Below, piece by piece: positions 45,184 through 54,212 of a stretch of 55,214 nt of DNA. Positions within the stretch are counted from its first letter, which is position 1, and every line of letters starts with the position of its first letter. The stretch is from Pseudomonas indica NBRC 103045. GTDB lineage: Bacteria > Pseudomonadota > Gammaproteobacteria > Pseudomonadales > Pseudomonadaceae. The stretch is from contig NZ_BDAC01000027.1 of assembly GCF_002091635.1 (NCBI RefSeq), positions 1 to 55,214 of the forward strand, written 5' to 3'. Under the pieces are notes generated by a model that made no database searches, was not told the origin of the DNA, and worked only from the letters and a program-made list of their open reading frames with translations. A program made the position numbers and the translations under genes.

Positions 45184-46101
45184 ATGACGTTCTCCACTTC
45201 CCCTGCCTTGCTGACGCTGTCCGACGCGGATCGCAGCCCGCTGAGCATCCGGGCGCGCGCCCTGGTCTTCGCCGACCCGACCTCCCAACGGTTGCGCGCC
45301 GAGGTCGAACGGCTGGCGGCGAGCACGCTGCCGGTGCTGATCCAGGGCGAGACCGGCAGTGGCAAGGAGCTGCTGGCACGCCACATCCATCGCAGCAGCG
45401 ACCGCCAAGGGTTATTCGTCGCCGTGAATTGCGGCGCGTTGAGCCCGAAGCATGCCGAGGCCGAGCTGTTCGGCCATGCCGCTGGAGCCCGTGCCGGAAC
45501 GGCCGGGCGTGCCGGCTGGTTCGGCTCGGCGAACGGCGGCAGCCTCTATCTCGACGAGATCGGCGACCTGCCGCTCTCTCTTCAGGCCAAACTGCTGGCT
45601 GCCCTGGAGAATCGTGAGGTGATGCGGGTCGGCGCGCAGCGGCCGAATCCGGTCGAGGTCCGCTTGCTGGCTGCGACCAGCATCGATTTGGTGCGCGCGG
45701 TGGAGGCCGGCACCTTCGACGAGCGTCTTTATCTCTACCTGAGCGAAGGCCGGCTGAACTGGCCACCGTTGCGCGAGCGGGTCGGCGACATCCTGCCCCT
45801 GGCCGAATACTTCCTCGGCATTTATGCCCAGCGGCTCGGCCTGTCTCCGCCGCTGCTCAGCCCCGAGGCCCAGCGGCAACTCGAAGGGTATATCTGGCCC
45901 GGCAATACCCGAGAGCTGGAGAACGTCATCCATTTCGCACTGCTGGTGAGCAAGGGTGGGGATATCCAGCCGGAGCATCTTGGCCCGGCAAACCCCATGG
46001 CGCTCATCGAGCGACAGCTCGAGCGGCTGCAGGCATCGCCCAGTCTCCAGGAGCCGTTGCGCGAGATACTGACGCGCTCCGGCGTCATGCCTGATCGTTG
46101 A
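45184..46101 (+). CDS. Sigma-54-activator-like AAA+ protein lacking GAFTGA and HTH
   Basis: A 305-residue AAA+ protein. Walker A GETGSGKE (55-62), Walker B GGSLYLDEIG (118-127) and NTRELENVIHFAL are intact. The sigma-54-contacting GAFTGA loop is replaced by GARAGT (101-106), and the protein ends without the Fis-type DNA-binding domain. It should therefore hydrolyse ATP but not activate sigma-54 polymerase in the usual way. It may be an anti-activator, a partner of another regulator, or a decaying gene; the reading frame itself is undamaged. Similar short proteins occur near SfnR-type regulators, as far as I recall. Confidence 0.82.
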   Translation: MTFSTSPALLTLSDADRSPLSIRARALVFADPTSQRLRAEVERLAASTLPVLIQGETGSGKELLARHIHRSSDRQGLFVAVNCGALSPKHAEAELFGHAAGARAGTAGRAGWFGSANGGSLYLDEIGDLPLSLQAKLLAALENREVMRVGAQRPNPVEVRLLAATSIDLVRAVEAGTFDERLYLYLSEGRLNWPPLRERVGDILPLAEYFLGIYAQRLGLSPPLLSPEAQRQLEGYIWPGNTRELENVIHFALLVSKGGDIQPEHLGPANPMALIERQLERLQASPSLQEPLREILTRSGVMPDR

Positions 46102-46188
46102 AAGCCGTCTGGCATCGGCGTTTCGTGAGCGGATTCAAATTTTCTTGGCTTGCCGATTGGGGAGCCGAAGATCGTCCTACGACTTTGG

Positions 46189-46252
46189 TTGGCGGAAATC
46201 CGCCAAATTGATTATCCGTGTGGGCGGAAAATTGCCTATGGGTGCGCGGAAA
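46189..46252. promoter_or_regulatory. Upstream activating sites for the sigma-54 promoter
   Basis: A perfect inverted repeat TTGGCGG-AAAT-CCGCCAA (46189-46206) is followed by two more GCGGAAA half-sites at 46224-46230 and 46246-46252. First-to-second and second-to-third spacings are 32 and 22 bases, near three and two helix turns. They lie 60-125 bases upstream of the promoter, as enhancer sites usually do. Confidence 0.7.
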
Positions 46253-46313
46253 CACATCCGTAAATACTTTGAAATACCTCTGAAACAACCGTCGCAGAAG
46301 TGATCGTGATGAC

Positions 46314-46329
46314 TGGCACAATATCTGCC
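46314..46329 (+). promoter_or_regulatory. Sigma-54 (-24/-12) promoter of the porin gene
   Basis: TGGCAC-AATAT-CTGCC matches the consensus TGGCAC-N5-TTGCA, with GG and GC ten bases apart. The predicted transcript would start near 46340, about 285 bases before the porin ATG. Confidence 0.8.
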
Positions 46330-46390
46330 TTGGCTCGCCCATCTCGATGACGCCATGTAAGGCCACTATAAAAAGATGAGAGAGCAACCG

Positions 46391-46477
46391 ATGAAACACT
46401 GCCGACACCCGGTGTTCGCCGTAACGCCCGCCTTCCCGTCTTCGGCCTTCGTCCATCCACGGATCGAATACTCCTAG
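46391..46477 (+). CDS. Candidate 28-codon upstream ORF in the porin leader
   Basis: The frame encodes 28 residues beginning MKHCRHPVFAV and ending RIEYS, then TAG. GAGAG lies about ten bases before its ATG. It is downstream of the predicted sigma-54 start site and ends 148 bases before the porin start. Translation and function are unproven. Confidence 0.3.
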   Translation: MKHCRHPVFAVTPAFPSSAFVHPRIEYS

Positions 46478-46625
46478 TTTCCAACCGCATGCCTTGTACG
46501 CGACGGACCTTTGTTCGCTCGTGCGACGGCGTGCGGTTTGCCGGATCCGGTCCCGGGCTGCCGCTTCTCCCGTGAAGTTTCCCAGGACCGTTTTGCCCAA
46601 CCGTAAACACACTGGAGAAACCATA

Positions 46626-47927
46626 ATGAAAAAAACCACCCTGGCGCTGGCCGTCGCCGCCGGCACCCTGGGCATCGCCCTCAGCCAGCAGGCAAGCGCT
46701 GCCGGCTTCTTCGAGGACAGCAAGGCCACCCTGGAGCTGCGCAACTTCTACATGAACCGCGACTTCCGCCAGGACCTGGGCGAGCCTAACCCGCCGCGCG
46801 TCACCGGCAAGACCCCGGCCGAGTTCCGTAGTAAGTCCGAAGAGTGGGCACAGGGCTTCATTGTGCGTTACGAGTCGGGCTTTACCGAAGGCACCGTCGG
46901 TTTTGGCCTCGACGCCATCGGTACCCTGGGCGTGAAGCTGGATTCCGGTCGCGGCACTTCCGGCACTGGCTTGCTGCAAGTGGACAAGGAAACTGGCGAA
47001 GCGCAGGACACTTATGGCGATCTCGGCGCGACCGCCAAGGCCCGGATCTCCAAGAGCACCCTGAAAGTCGGCACCCTGATGCCGAAGATGCCGGTGCTGA
47101 TGTCCAACGATTCGCGTCTGCTGCCGCAGAGCTTCCAGGGCGGCTGGCTGAACTCCGCCGAGATCGACGGCCTGACCTTCGACGCCGGCCAGCTCAACCG
47201 CGTGAACCAGCGCGAATCGTCCGACCACGAGACCATGGTGATCAACACCGTTGGCCGCAAGGGCATTACCGGTATCAGCAACGTGGACAGCGACGAGTTC
47301 AACTTCGCTGGCCTGTCCTACAAGTGGAACGACAGCCTGACCACCAGCTACCACTACGGTGCGCTGGATAACTTCTACAAGCAGAACTACCTGAGCCTGG
47401 TTCACGTCCTGCCGCTGGGCGACAAGCAATCCCTGAAGAGCGACCTGCGCTACGCCCGTTCCACCGATGACGGCCAGTCCAACGTCGACAACAAGGCCCT
47501 GGGCGGCCTGTTCACCTACACCCTGGGCTACCACGCCTTTGGCCTGGGCTACCAGAAGATGAGCGGCGACACCGGTTTCGCCTACGTCAACGGTACCGAT
47601 GCCTACCTGGTGAACTTCGTGCAGATCAACGACTTCGCCAACAAGGACGAGCGTTCCTGGCAGGTTCGTTACGACTACAACTTCGCCGGCGTCGGCATCC
47701 CGGGCCTGACCCTGATGACCCGCTACATCACCGGCGACAACGTCGAGCGTGCCGATGGCAGCGAAGGTCGCGAGTGGGAGCGCAACACCGACATCGCCTA
47801 CGTCTTCCAGGACGGTCCGCTGAAGAACCTGGGCGTCAAATGGCGTAACGCCACCGTGCGCTCCAACTTCGGCAACGACCTGGACGAGAACCGCCTGATC
47901 GTCAGCTACACCCTGCCGCTGCTGTAA
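46626..47927 (+). CDS. OprD-family outer-membrane porin
   Basis: A 433-residue porin. Signal peptide about 1-25 (SQQASA/A). The mature protein begins AGFFEDSKATLELRNFYMNRDF, the OprD family signature, and ends in the typical beta-strand IVSYTLPLL. OprD-family channels take up specific small acids or amino acids. Its sigma-54 promoter and the convergent GntP permease suggest a carboxylate or sugar acid substrate. A terminator follows at 47974. Confidence 0.95.
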   Translation: MKKTTLALAVAAGTLGIALSQQASAAGFFEDSKATLELRNFYMNRDFRQDLGEPNPPRVTGKTPAEFRSKSEEWAQGFIVRYESGFTEGTVGFGLDAIGTLGVKLDSGRGTSGTGLLQVDKETGEAQDTYGDLGATAKARISKSTLKVGTLMPKMPVLMSNDSRLLPQSFQGGWLNSAEIDGLTFDAGQLNRVNQRESSDHETMVINTVGRKGITGISNVDSDEFNFAGLSYKWNDSLTTSYHYGALDNFYKQNYLSLVHVLPLGDKQSLKSDLRYARSTDDGQSNVDNKALGGLFTYTLGYHAFGLGYQKMSGDTGFAYVNGTDAYLVNFVQINDFANKDERSWQVRYDYNFAGVGIPGLTLMTRYITGDNVERADGSEGREWERNTDIAYVFQDGPLKNLGVKWRNATVRSNFGNDLDENRLIVSYTLPLL

Positions 47928-47973
47928 GCAGAGGCGTCATCCCGCTCCTCGGCACAAGGACGTGCATCGTCTT

Positions 47974-48009
47974 GCCGGCACCGCCCTCATGGGCGGGGCC
48001 GGCTTTTTT
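47974..48009 (+). terminator. Terminator of the porin gene
   Basis: GCCGGC-A-CCGCCC pairs with GGGCGG-G-GCCGGC around TCAT (47974-48003), one mismatch in the middle, followed by TTTTTT. Confidence 0.9.
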
Positions 48010-48022
48010 ATGCCCGCGCCAT

Positions 48023-49429
48023 TCAACCGAGGATGGCGTTGAACAGCAGCAGCGTGACCAGCGCGGTGAACCAGCAGAGTGTGGTGGGGACCGACCAGGT
48101 GAGCAACTGGTGCTTGGCGTTCTTCACACCCAGCAGGCGGTTGACCACCCAGAAATAGCTGTCGTTGAAATAGCCGAACACCATGGAGCCGATGGCGGCG
48201 GCCTGGGCGGCGAAGACCATGTTGACGTCCGGGATGGCCGCGAGGATCGGCGCCGAGATCGACGCACCGGTGATCATCGCCACGGTACCGCTGCCCTGGA
48301 TCAGGCGCACCAGCGAGGCGATCACGAAGGGAATCAACACTGCCGGAAGCGGCAGGGTCGCTACCCATTCGCCCATGTACTGGCCGGCGCCGCTGTCGCG
48401 CAGTACCGCACCGAGGGCGCCGCCGGCACCGGTGACCAGCAGGATGATGCCGGCGCTTTCCACACCTTTTTCCATCTCTGCGATCACGTCATCGCGCGGC
48501 ATGCGCGGCACCAGCCCGTAGATCGCCACGACCACGCCGAGCCCGACGGCGATCACCGGATTGCCGACGAAGGCGCAGACCTGGCCGATCACCCCCTGGC
48601 TGATCGACGCATCACCGTTGAGTTTGGCCAGCGCGCCGACCAGGGTGTTGGTGAAGATCAGCAGGATCGGCAGGGCGATCGGCAGCACCGACAGCCACAG
48701 CGGCGGCAGTTCGCGCTCACGGGCGGCGGCCTGGTCGAGCACCTGCTGGTAGGCCTGGCGCGGCTCGAGGGAGACGTGGTTGTCGCGCTGGATCATCGCC
48801 TCGATGCGCGGCCCCATGAAGCGGGCGTAGGCGATCAGCACGAATAGGCCGGGAATGGTGAACACCACGCCCCAGAAGATCATCAGGCCGATGTCGATGT
48901 TGAAGATGCCGGCGATGCCCAGCGGGCCGGGCGTCGGCGGTACCGCGTGGTGGGTCAGCATCAGGCCGCCGGCCAGGGCGATGCCGAGGGTCAGCACGGA
49001 CTTGCCGGTATTGCGCGACAGCGCGCGCACCAGCGGATTGAGAATGACGAAGGCGGAATCGCAGAAGATCGGGACGGACACGATGTAGCCGGTGATGGCC
49101 ATCGCCCATTCCTCACGCTTGCTGCCGAGCCAGCGGATGAAGCTGTAGGCCATCCGTTCGGCTGCGCCGGAGACCTCCAGCAGGCGCCCCATCATCACGC
49201 CGAAGCCGATCACCAGGCCGATGGTGGAGAGCGTCGCGCCGAAGCCGGTGGTGATCGACTTGACCAGCGCATCCGGCGCCATGCCGCCGACCAAGCCGGC
49301 GATGGAGGCCGCGCAGACCAGCGCGAGCAGGGCATGGATACGGGTGCGCAGGACCAGCACGATGAGCACGAAGATGGCCAGCACCAGGCCGACCATCAGC
49401 TGCGGTCCCGCGATTGCGGTTGCGTTCAT
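48023..49429 (-). CDS. GntP-family permease for sugar acids
   Basis: A 468-residue transporter with about 12 hydrophobic segments. PTPGPLGIAGIFNIDIGLMI and SGQGSGTVAMITG-like residues (IQGSGTVAMITGAS) are hallmark GntP motifs. It would carry the tetronate (D-erythronate, L-threonate) or related acid used by the neighbouring pathway. It is co-directional with denD, 61 bases downstream of it. Confidence 0.93.
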   Translation of the reverse strand: MNATAIAGPQLMVGLVLAIFVLIVLVLRTRIHALLALVCAASIAGLVGGMAPDALVKSITTGFGATLSTIGLVIGFGVMMGRLLEVSGAAERMAYSFIRWLGSKREEWAMAITGYIVSVPIFCDSAFVILNPLVRALSRNTGKSVLTLGIALAGGLMLTHHAVPPTPGPLGIAGIFNIDIGLMIFWGVVFTIPGLFVLIAYARFMGPRIEAMIQRDNHVSLEPRQAYQQVLDQAAARERELPPLWLSVLPIALPILLIFTNTLVGALAKLNGDASISQGVIGQVCAFVGNPVIAVGLGVVVAIYGLVPRMPRDDVIAEMEKGVESAGIILLVTGAGGALGAVLRDSGAGQYMGEWVATLPLPAVLIPFVIASLVRLIQGSGTVAMITGASISAPILAAIPDVNMVFAAQAAAIGSMVFGYFNDSYFWVVNRLLGVKNAKHQLLTWSVPTTLCWFTALVTLLLFNAILG

Positions 49430-49490
49430 GGAGTTTCCCTCTTGTTTTTATCGTCGGGTTGGGAACGGCGGCGCCCGTGGGCACCGGTAA

Positions 49491-50450
49491 TCACTGCGTT
49501 GTCATGAAGCGTTGGTGCGCCCTCACCACGGCATCGAAATCCTCGTCGACATGGAAGCCCAGCCGCAACGGCCGCTCGATGTCGAAGTCGCCGGGCCAGC
49601 TGCAGACGATGCGCTGCACGCGTTCGTCCGGCTCGTGGCCGACCAGTACCCGTGCCGCATCGCCGCCGACGCGGGCGAGGCTGTCGAGCATCTGGCTGAC
49701 CCGCACGCTGATGCCGGGCAGGTTGAGCGTGCGACGCAGGCCGAGGGCCGCACCCTCGAGGCGGGCCGCGTGGACGAGGTTGGCGATCACTGTGTTCGGC
49801 GAAGACAGCCACAGACGCGTATCCAGCGGTACCGGGCAGTTGCTCGGCTCACCGGCCAGCGGTTCGCGGATGATGCCGCTGGCGAACGACGAGGCCGCCG
49901 CGTTCGGCTTGCCGGGGCGCACCGAGATGGTCGGCAGGCGGCACACCCGGCCATCGATGAAGCCCTTGCGCGAGTAATCGTTGATCAGCAGCTCGGCCAT
50001 GGCCTTCTGCGCGCCGTAGGAGGATTGCGGCAGCGGCGCCAGGTCTTCCGGCACCCGCTCCGGCAGCTCGCCGCCGAATACCGCCAGGGAGCTGGCGAAC
50101 ACCAGTTTCGGGGTGCGGGCGCGATGGCGGCAGGCTTCCAGCAGCACGCGGGTAGCGTCCAGGTTGACGCGCATGCCGAGGTCGAAATCCGCTTCGGCCT
50201 GACCGCTGACCACGGCGGCCAGGTGATAGACGAGGGCGGTATCGGCATCGATGAGTGGGGTGATGAAGGCGGGGTCGGCGACATCGCCGATCACCGACTC
50301 GACCCGTGGGTCCTGAACGGGACAGGGGGCCAGGTCGACGGAGAGAATGCCGGACAGGCCAGGCACGAGGTCGCTCGCGGCGGGGCTGAGCAAGGCCTCG
50401 ATCAGACGGCTGCCGAGAAAGCCGGCACCACCGGTGACTACGATCTTCAT
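49491..50450 (-). CDS. denD: D-erythronate dehydrogenase
   Basis: A 319-residue NAD-dependent epimerase/dehydratase-family (extended SDR) protein. The nucleotide motif is VTGGAGFLGS, and the catalytic YxxxK is YGAQK with an upstream FASSLAVFG. DenD oxidises D-erythronate to 2-oxo-tetronate, the substrate of OtnI. The start at 50450 follows the FadR-type divergent operator region; the longer frame to 50849 runs through it. Assigned on the basis of the full neighbouring otn set. Confidence 0.88.
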   Translation of the reverse strand: MKIVVTGGAGFLGSRLIEALLSPAASDLVPGLSGILSVDLAPCPVQDPRVESVIGDVADPAFITPLIDADTALVYHLAAVVSGQAEADFDLGMRVNLDATRVLLEACRHRARTPKLVFASSLAVFGGELPERVPEDLAPLPQSSYGAQKAMAELLINDYSRKGFIDGRVCRLPTISVRPGKPNAAASSFASGIIREPLAGEPSNCPVPLDTRLWLSSPNTVIANLVHAARLEGAALGLRRTLNLPGISVRVSQMLDSLARVGGDAARVLVGHEPDERVQRIVCSWPGDFDIERPLRLGFHVDEDFDAVVRAHQRFMTTQ

Positions 50451-50522
50451 GTATCGCACTCCACTGAGGAGAATACCCGGGTGTGTCGGGACATCCCGGA
50501 TTCTTGTTGTCGAAGAACTGCG

Positions 50523-50538
50523 TGACAAGCAGTTGTCA
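50523..50538. promoter_or_regulatory. 16-bp perfect inverted repeat, probable FadR-type operator
   Basis: TGACAA-GCAG-TTGTCA is perfect. TCAT-GTTGT-ATGA overlaps and follows it (50536-50548). Both lie between denD and the FadR-type regulator gene, where this repressor would control both directions. Confidence 0.65.
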
Positions 50539-50634
50539 TGTTGTATGATGAATTTACGTTGAGCGCAACCCGCCCATGGGTCGGTTTCTGCCGCAAGGCC
50601 GAAATGGAATCGGGTCGGTTGCCGGGAGAATCGA

Positions 50635-51348
50635 GTGGAAGCACTGAACGAAGCCACACCGAAGCTGGCCGAGCGCCTGGCCAAGCGCCTCATCGAGGCG
50701 ATCCAGGAAGGCCGCCTGGCCGCCGGCAGCCGCCTGCCCACCGAGCAGGCCCTGTGCGAGCAGTACGGGGTCAGCCGCACCGTGGTGCGCGAGGCCATTT
50801 CCATGCTCAAGCGCGAAGGCATGGTCGCATCGCGCCAGGGAAGCGGCACCTACGTGACCGCCAATCCTTCGGTGGCGCTGCGGCTGGCGCCGCCCCAGGG
50901 CAACTTCGAGGCGGTGGTGGAAATCCTGGAAATCCGCAGCGCCCTGGAAATCAAGGCAGCCGAACTGGCGGCCAAGCGACGGACCAACGCGCAACTGCGG
51001 GCCATGCGCAACGCCCTGGCCGAGTTGGACGAAGCCGTCGAGCGCGGCGAGGACGGCGTCCGCGAGGACCTGGCCTTCCATCGCTCTATCGTGCTCGCCA
51101 CCGGCAACCAGCACTTCGTCGAAACCATCGATTTTCTCCACCAGCTGCTGCAGCAGGCGATCAGCATCACCCGGCGCAACGAGGCGCGGAATCGGGAGTA
51201 CATGCGGCAGGTCGACCAGGAACATCTGGCGCTGGTGGAAGCCATTGCGGCAGGGAATGGCGAGGCCGCGCGCCACGCCGCGTCCCTGCATCTGCAAAAC
51301 GCCGAAGGCCGCCTGCGCGAGGCGCGACGAGAGGCCGACGGCTCCTGA
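50635..51348 (+). CDS. FadR-subfamily GntR regulator of tetronate catabolism
   Basis: A 237-residue regulator. The N-terminal winged helix is clear in LPTEQALCEQYGVSRTVVREAI, and the C-terminal FCD ligand domain has metal-type residues in EDLAFHRSIVLATGN and QEHLALVEAI. The start is GTG at 50635, with GGGAGA upstream; in another frame the ORF would be longer. It is divergent from denD and 25 bases before ltnD. Confidence 0.92.
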   Translation: MEALNEATPKLAERLAKRLIEAIQEGRLAAGSRLPTEQALCEQYGVSRTVVREAISMLKREGMVASRQGSGTYVTANPSVALRLAPPQGNFEAVVEILEIRSALEIKAAELAAKRRTNAQLRAMRNALAELDEAVERGEDGVREDLAFHRSIVLATGNQHFVETIDFLHQLLQQAISITRRNEARNREYMRQVDQEHLALVEAIAAGNGEAARHAASLHLQNAEGRLREARREADGS

Positions 51349-51373
51349 CAATAAGCACAAGAGGGTCCCCCAC

Positions 51374-52285
51374 ATGACTGCTGTTTCCTCCACCATCGGC
51401 GTGATCGGCCTCGGCTCCATGGGCCTGGGCATGGCCCGCTCGCTGCTCCGCGCCGGGCTGCCCGTCTGGGGCTACGACATTCGCGAAGAGGTGCGCGATG
51501 CCTTCGTGACCGAAGGGGGCCAGCCGCTGGTCTCGCTGGGCGAGGGGGCGGCGACGGCGGAGGTGCTGTTCATCGTGGTGGTCAATGCTGCACAGACCGA
51601 AGCGGTGCTGTTCGGCAGCGAAGGGATCGCTCCGCGCCTGCGGCCCGGCACGGTGGTGGTGGCCTGCGCGACCATCTCCGCGGCGGCTGCGCGGCGTATC
51701 GCCGGGCGCCTGGCCGAGCACAGGGTGCTGATGCTGGATGCGCCCATTTCCGGCGGTGCCGTGCGAGCCGCTGCCGGCGAGCTGACGGTCATGGCGTCCG
51801 GTCCGGAAGAAGCGTTCCAGCGGGCCGAAACGGCACTCGGCGCGGTGGCGGCCAAGGTCTACCGGCTCGGTACGGAAGCCGGGCAGGGTTCGCAGATCAA
51901 GCTGGTCAACCAACTCCTCGCCGGCGTGCACATCGCCGCGGCGGCCGAGGCCATGGCCTACGGCATCCGCCAGGGCTGCGACCCCGAGGCGCTGTACGAG
52001 GTGATCAGCCACAGCGCGGGTAATTCCTGGATGTTCGAGAATCGCGTGCCGCATTTGCTGGCCGGCGACTATCGGCCGCGTTCGGCGGTGGACATCTTCG
52101 TCAAGGACCTCGGCCTGGTGCTGGACAGTGCCCAGGAGGCGGTCTTCCCGCTGCCGCTCACCGCCAGCGCGCACCAGATGTTCAAGCAAGCGTCCGCCGC
52201 TGGCCATGGCCGCGAGGATGACATTGCCGTGGCGAAGATTTTCCCCGGCATCCGCCTGCCCGCCGCTGCCAACGAGGAGGGCTGA
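51374..52285 (+). CDS. ltnD: L-threonate dehydrogenase
   Basis: A 303-residue 3-hydroxyisobutyrate dehydrogenase-family enzyme. The NAD motif is GVIGLGSMGLGMA, the substrate motif is DAPISGGAVRA, and the catalytic lysine is K176 in QIKLVNQL. LtnD oxidises L-threonate to 2-oxo-L-threonate. Together with denD on the other strand it gives two entry reactions to the same lower pathway. Three bases separate it from otnK. Confidence 0.9.
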   Translation: MTAVSSTIGVIGLGSMGLGMARSLLRAGLPVWGYDIREEVRDAFVTEGGQPLVSLGEGAATAEVLFIVVVNAAQTEAVLFGSEGIAPRLRPGTVVVACATISAAAARRIAGRLAEHRVLMLDAPISGGAVRAAAGELTVMASGPEEAFQRAETALGAVAAKVYRLGTEAGQGSQIKLVNQLLAGVHIAAAAEAMAYGIRQGCDPEALYEVISHSAGNSWMFENRVPHLLAGDYRPRSAVDIFVKDLGLVLDSAQEAVFPLPLTASAHQMFKQASAAGHGREDDIAVAKIFPGIRLPAAANEEG

Positions 52286-52288
52286 GCC

Positions 52289-53566
52289 ATGCCGCTGATC
52301 GGATGCATCGCCGACGATTTCACCGGCGCCACCGACCTCGCCAGCATGCTGGTGCGCGGCGGTGCCCGTACCGTGCAGACCATCGGTGTGCCGGAGCACT
52401 TGCTCGACCTGGAAGGCGCCGATGCCCTGGTGGTGGCGCTGAAGTCGCGCAACCTGGCGCCGGCCGAGGCGGTCGCGCAATCGCTGCGAGCCCTGGAGTG
52501 GCTGCGTGCGCAGGGCTGCCGGCAGTTCTACTTCAAATATTGTTCGACCTTCGACTCCACCGCCGAAGGCAACATCGGCCCGGTCGCCGATGCGCTGCTC
52601 GATGCCCTCGGCAGCGACTTCACCGTGGCCTGCCCGGCGCTGCCGGACAATCGCCGCAGCGTGTTCAACGGCTATCTGTTCGCCAACGACGTGCTGCTCA
52701 ACGAGAGCGGCATGCAGGACCATCCGCTGACGCCGATGCGTGACGCCAACCTGCTGCGCGTGCTGCAGCCGCAAACCCGCCGCCGCGTCGGCCTGATCGA
52801 CTATCGCACCCTGCGTGCCGGTGTCGAGGCGACCCGTGCGCGGATCGCTGCGCTGCGCGCCGACGGTATCGGCATCGCCATCAGCGACGCCATCGATAAC
52901 AGCGATCTGGACGTGCTTGGTGCCGCCTGCGCCGACCTGCCGCTGGTCACCGCCGGCTCCGGCCTGGCCTTGGGCCTGGCGGCGCACTGGCGTGCCTCGG
53001 GCGAGCTGGGTGGTGGCCAGGACGCCGGTCGTCTGGAACAGCCCTGGGGACGCCAGGCGATCCTCAGCGGCAGTTGTTCGCGCGCCACGCTGGGCCAGAT
53101 CGAACAGGCCAGGGCCGCTTTTCCGGCATTCCGCCTGGAAGCGGCCGAGCTGATGGCGCGTGGCGACGCGCTGGTGGCCGAAGCCCTGGCCTGGAGCGCC
53201 GAGCACGGCCAACGTGGGCCGGTGCTGATCTACGCCAGCAGCGCGCCGGACGAGGTGCGCCGTGTGCAGGAAGCCTTCGGCGGCCAGGTCGTGGGCGAGC
53301 GCATCGAAGCTGCCCTGGCGGCTATCGCCAAGGGGTTGGTGGAAGGGCAGGGGGTCGGTCAGTTGCTGGTGGCCGGCGGCGAGACCTCCGGCGCGGTGGT
53401 CGGTGTACTGGGCGTCGAAGGGCTGCGCATCGGGCCGAGCATCGACCCCGGCGTGCCCTGGACCCAGACCCTCGGGCAGGCCGGCCGCCCACTCAGCCTG
53501 GCGCTGAAGTCCGGCAACTTCGGCAGTGCCGATTTCATGGTCAAGGCCTGGGGGATGTTGGCATGA
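52289..53566 (+). CDS. otnK: 3-oxo-tetronate kinase
   Basis: A 425-residue DUF1537 kinase. The N-terminal IADDFTGATDLASML and C-terminal AGGETSGAVVGVL are the family signatures. It phosphorylates 3-oxo-tetronate to its 4-phosphate. It overlaps otnC by four bases (ATGA), indicating translational coupling. Confidence 0.93.
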   Translation: MPLIGCIADDFTGATDLASMLVRGGARTVQTIGVPEHLLDLEGADALVVALKSRNLAPAEAVAQSLRALEWLRAQGCRQFYFKYCSTFDSTAEGNIGPVADALLDALGSDFTVACPALPDNRRSVFNGYLFANDVLLNESGMQDHPLTPMRDANLLRVLQPQTRRRVGLIDYRTLRAGVEATRARIAALRADGIGIAISDAIDNSDLDVLGAACADLPLVTAGSGLALGLAAHWRASGELGGGQDAGRLEQPWGRQAILSGSCSRATLGQIEQARAAFPAFRLEAAELMARGDALVAEALAWSAEHGQRGPVLIYASSAPDEVRRVQEAFGGQVVGERIEAALAAIAKGLVEGQGVGQLLVAGGETSGAVVGVLGVEGLRIGPSIDPGVPWTQTLGQAGRPLSLALKSGNFGSADFMVKAWGMLA

Positions 53567-54204
53567 GCAAGGAAAGCGCCCTGCGCGAACAGATCGTCAG
53601 GATTGGCCGCTCGCTGCACCTGCGCGGCCTCAGCCCGGGTTCCTCAGGCAACATCAGCGCGCGCCTGGACGACGGCTGGCTGCTGACCCCGACCAACGCC
53701 TGCCTGGGCGAACTGGACCCGGCGGACATCGCCAAGCTGGACTGGAACGGCAACCACCAGGCCGGCAAACCCGCCTCCAAGGAAGCCTTCCTGCATCGCG
53801 CGGTCTACGAAGGACGCGAGGAGTCCGGGGCCATCGTGCACCTGCATTGCACCCACTCGGCAGCGGTGTCCTGTCTCGATTGCCTCGACGCGAAATCCTG
53901 CCTGCCGCCGCTGACGCCCTATTTCGTCATGCGGGTCGGCCGTCTGCCGCTGATCCCGTACCATCGCCCCGGCGATCCGAAGCTGGGCGAGGCGATTCGC
54001 GGGCTGGTCGGCCGGCATAGCTCGGTGCTGCTGGCCAATCATGGCCCGGTGGTTTCCGGCAAGGATCTGGAGGCGGCGACCTACGCTATCGAAGAGCTGG
54101 AGGAGACCGCCAAGCTGTACCTTCTCCTGCGCCAGCAGCCGGTCCGCCTGCTCAACGACGAACAAATCGAAGAACTGCGCCAGACCTTCGGCGCCCAGTG
54201 GTGA
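53563..54204 (+). CDS. otnC: 3-oxo-tetronate 4-phosphate decarboxylase
   Basis: A 213-residue class II aldolase-family protein. Metal histidines are in IVHLHCTHS and [10 protein letters not shown], and GNISAR near the N-terminus binds phosphate. It decarboxylates 3-oxo-tetronate 4-phosphate to dihydroxyacetone phosphate. The frame overlaps otnK by four bases. Confidence 0.92.
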   Translation: MSKESALREQIVRIGRSLHLRGLSPGSSGNISARLDDGWLLTPTNACLGELDPADIAKLDWNGNHQAGKPASKEAFLHRAVYEGREESGAIVHLHCTHSAAVSCLDCLDAKSCLPPLTPYFVMRVGRLPLIPYHRPGDPKLGEAIRGLVGRHSSVLLANHGPVVSGKDLEAATYAIEELEETAKLYLLLRQQPVRLLNDEQIEELRQTFGAQW

Positions 54205-54212
54205 GAATGCCC

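Larger units (their letters stand above)
46102..46625. other. Long regulatory region upstream of the porin gene
   Basis: These 524 bases contain repeated activator sites (46189-46252), a sigma-54 promoter (46314-46329), a 28-codon candidate upstream ORF (46391-46477) and a leader of nearly 300 bases before the porin start. No other gene is seen. Confidence 0.75.

Noticed and set aside
51167-53212. 681-residue minus-strand open frame
   Set aside because: Antisense to ltnD and otnK; no recognisable domain and composition typical of a shadow frame.
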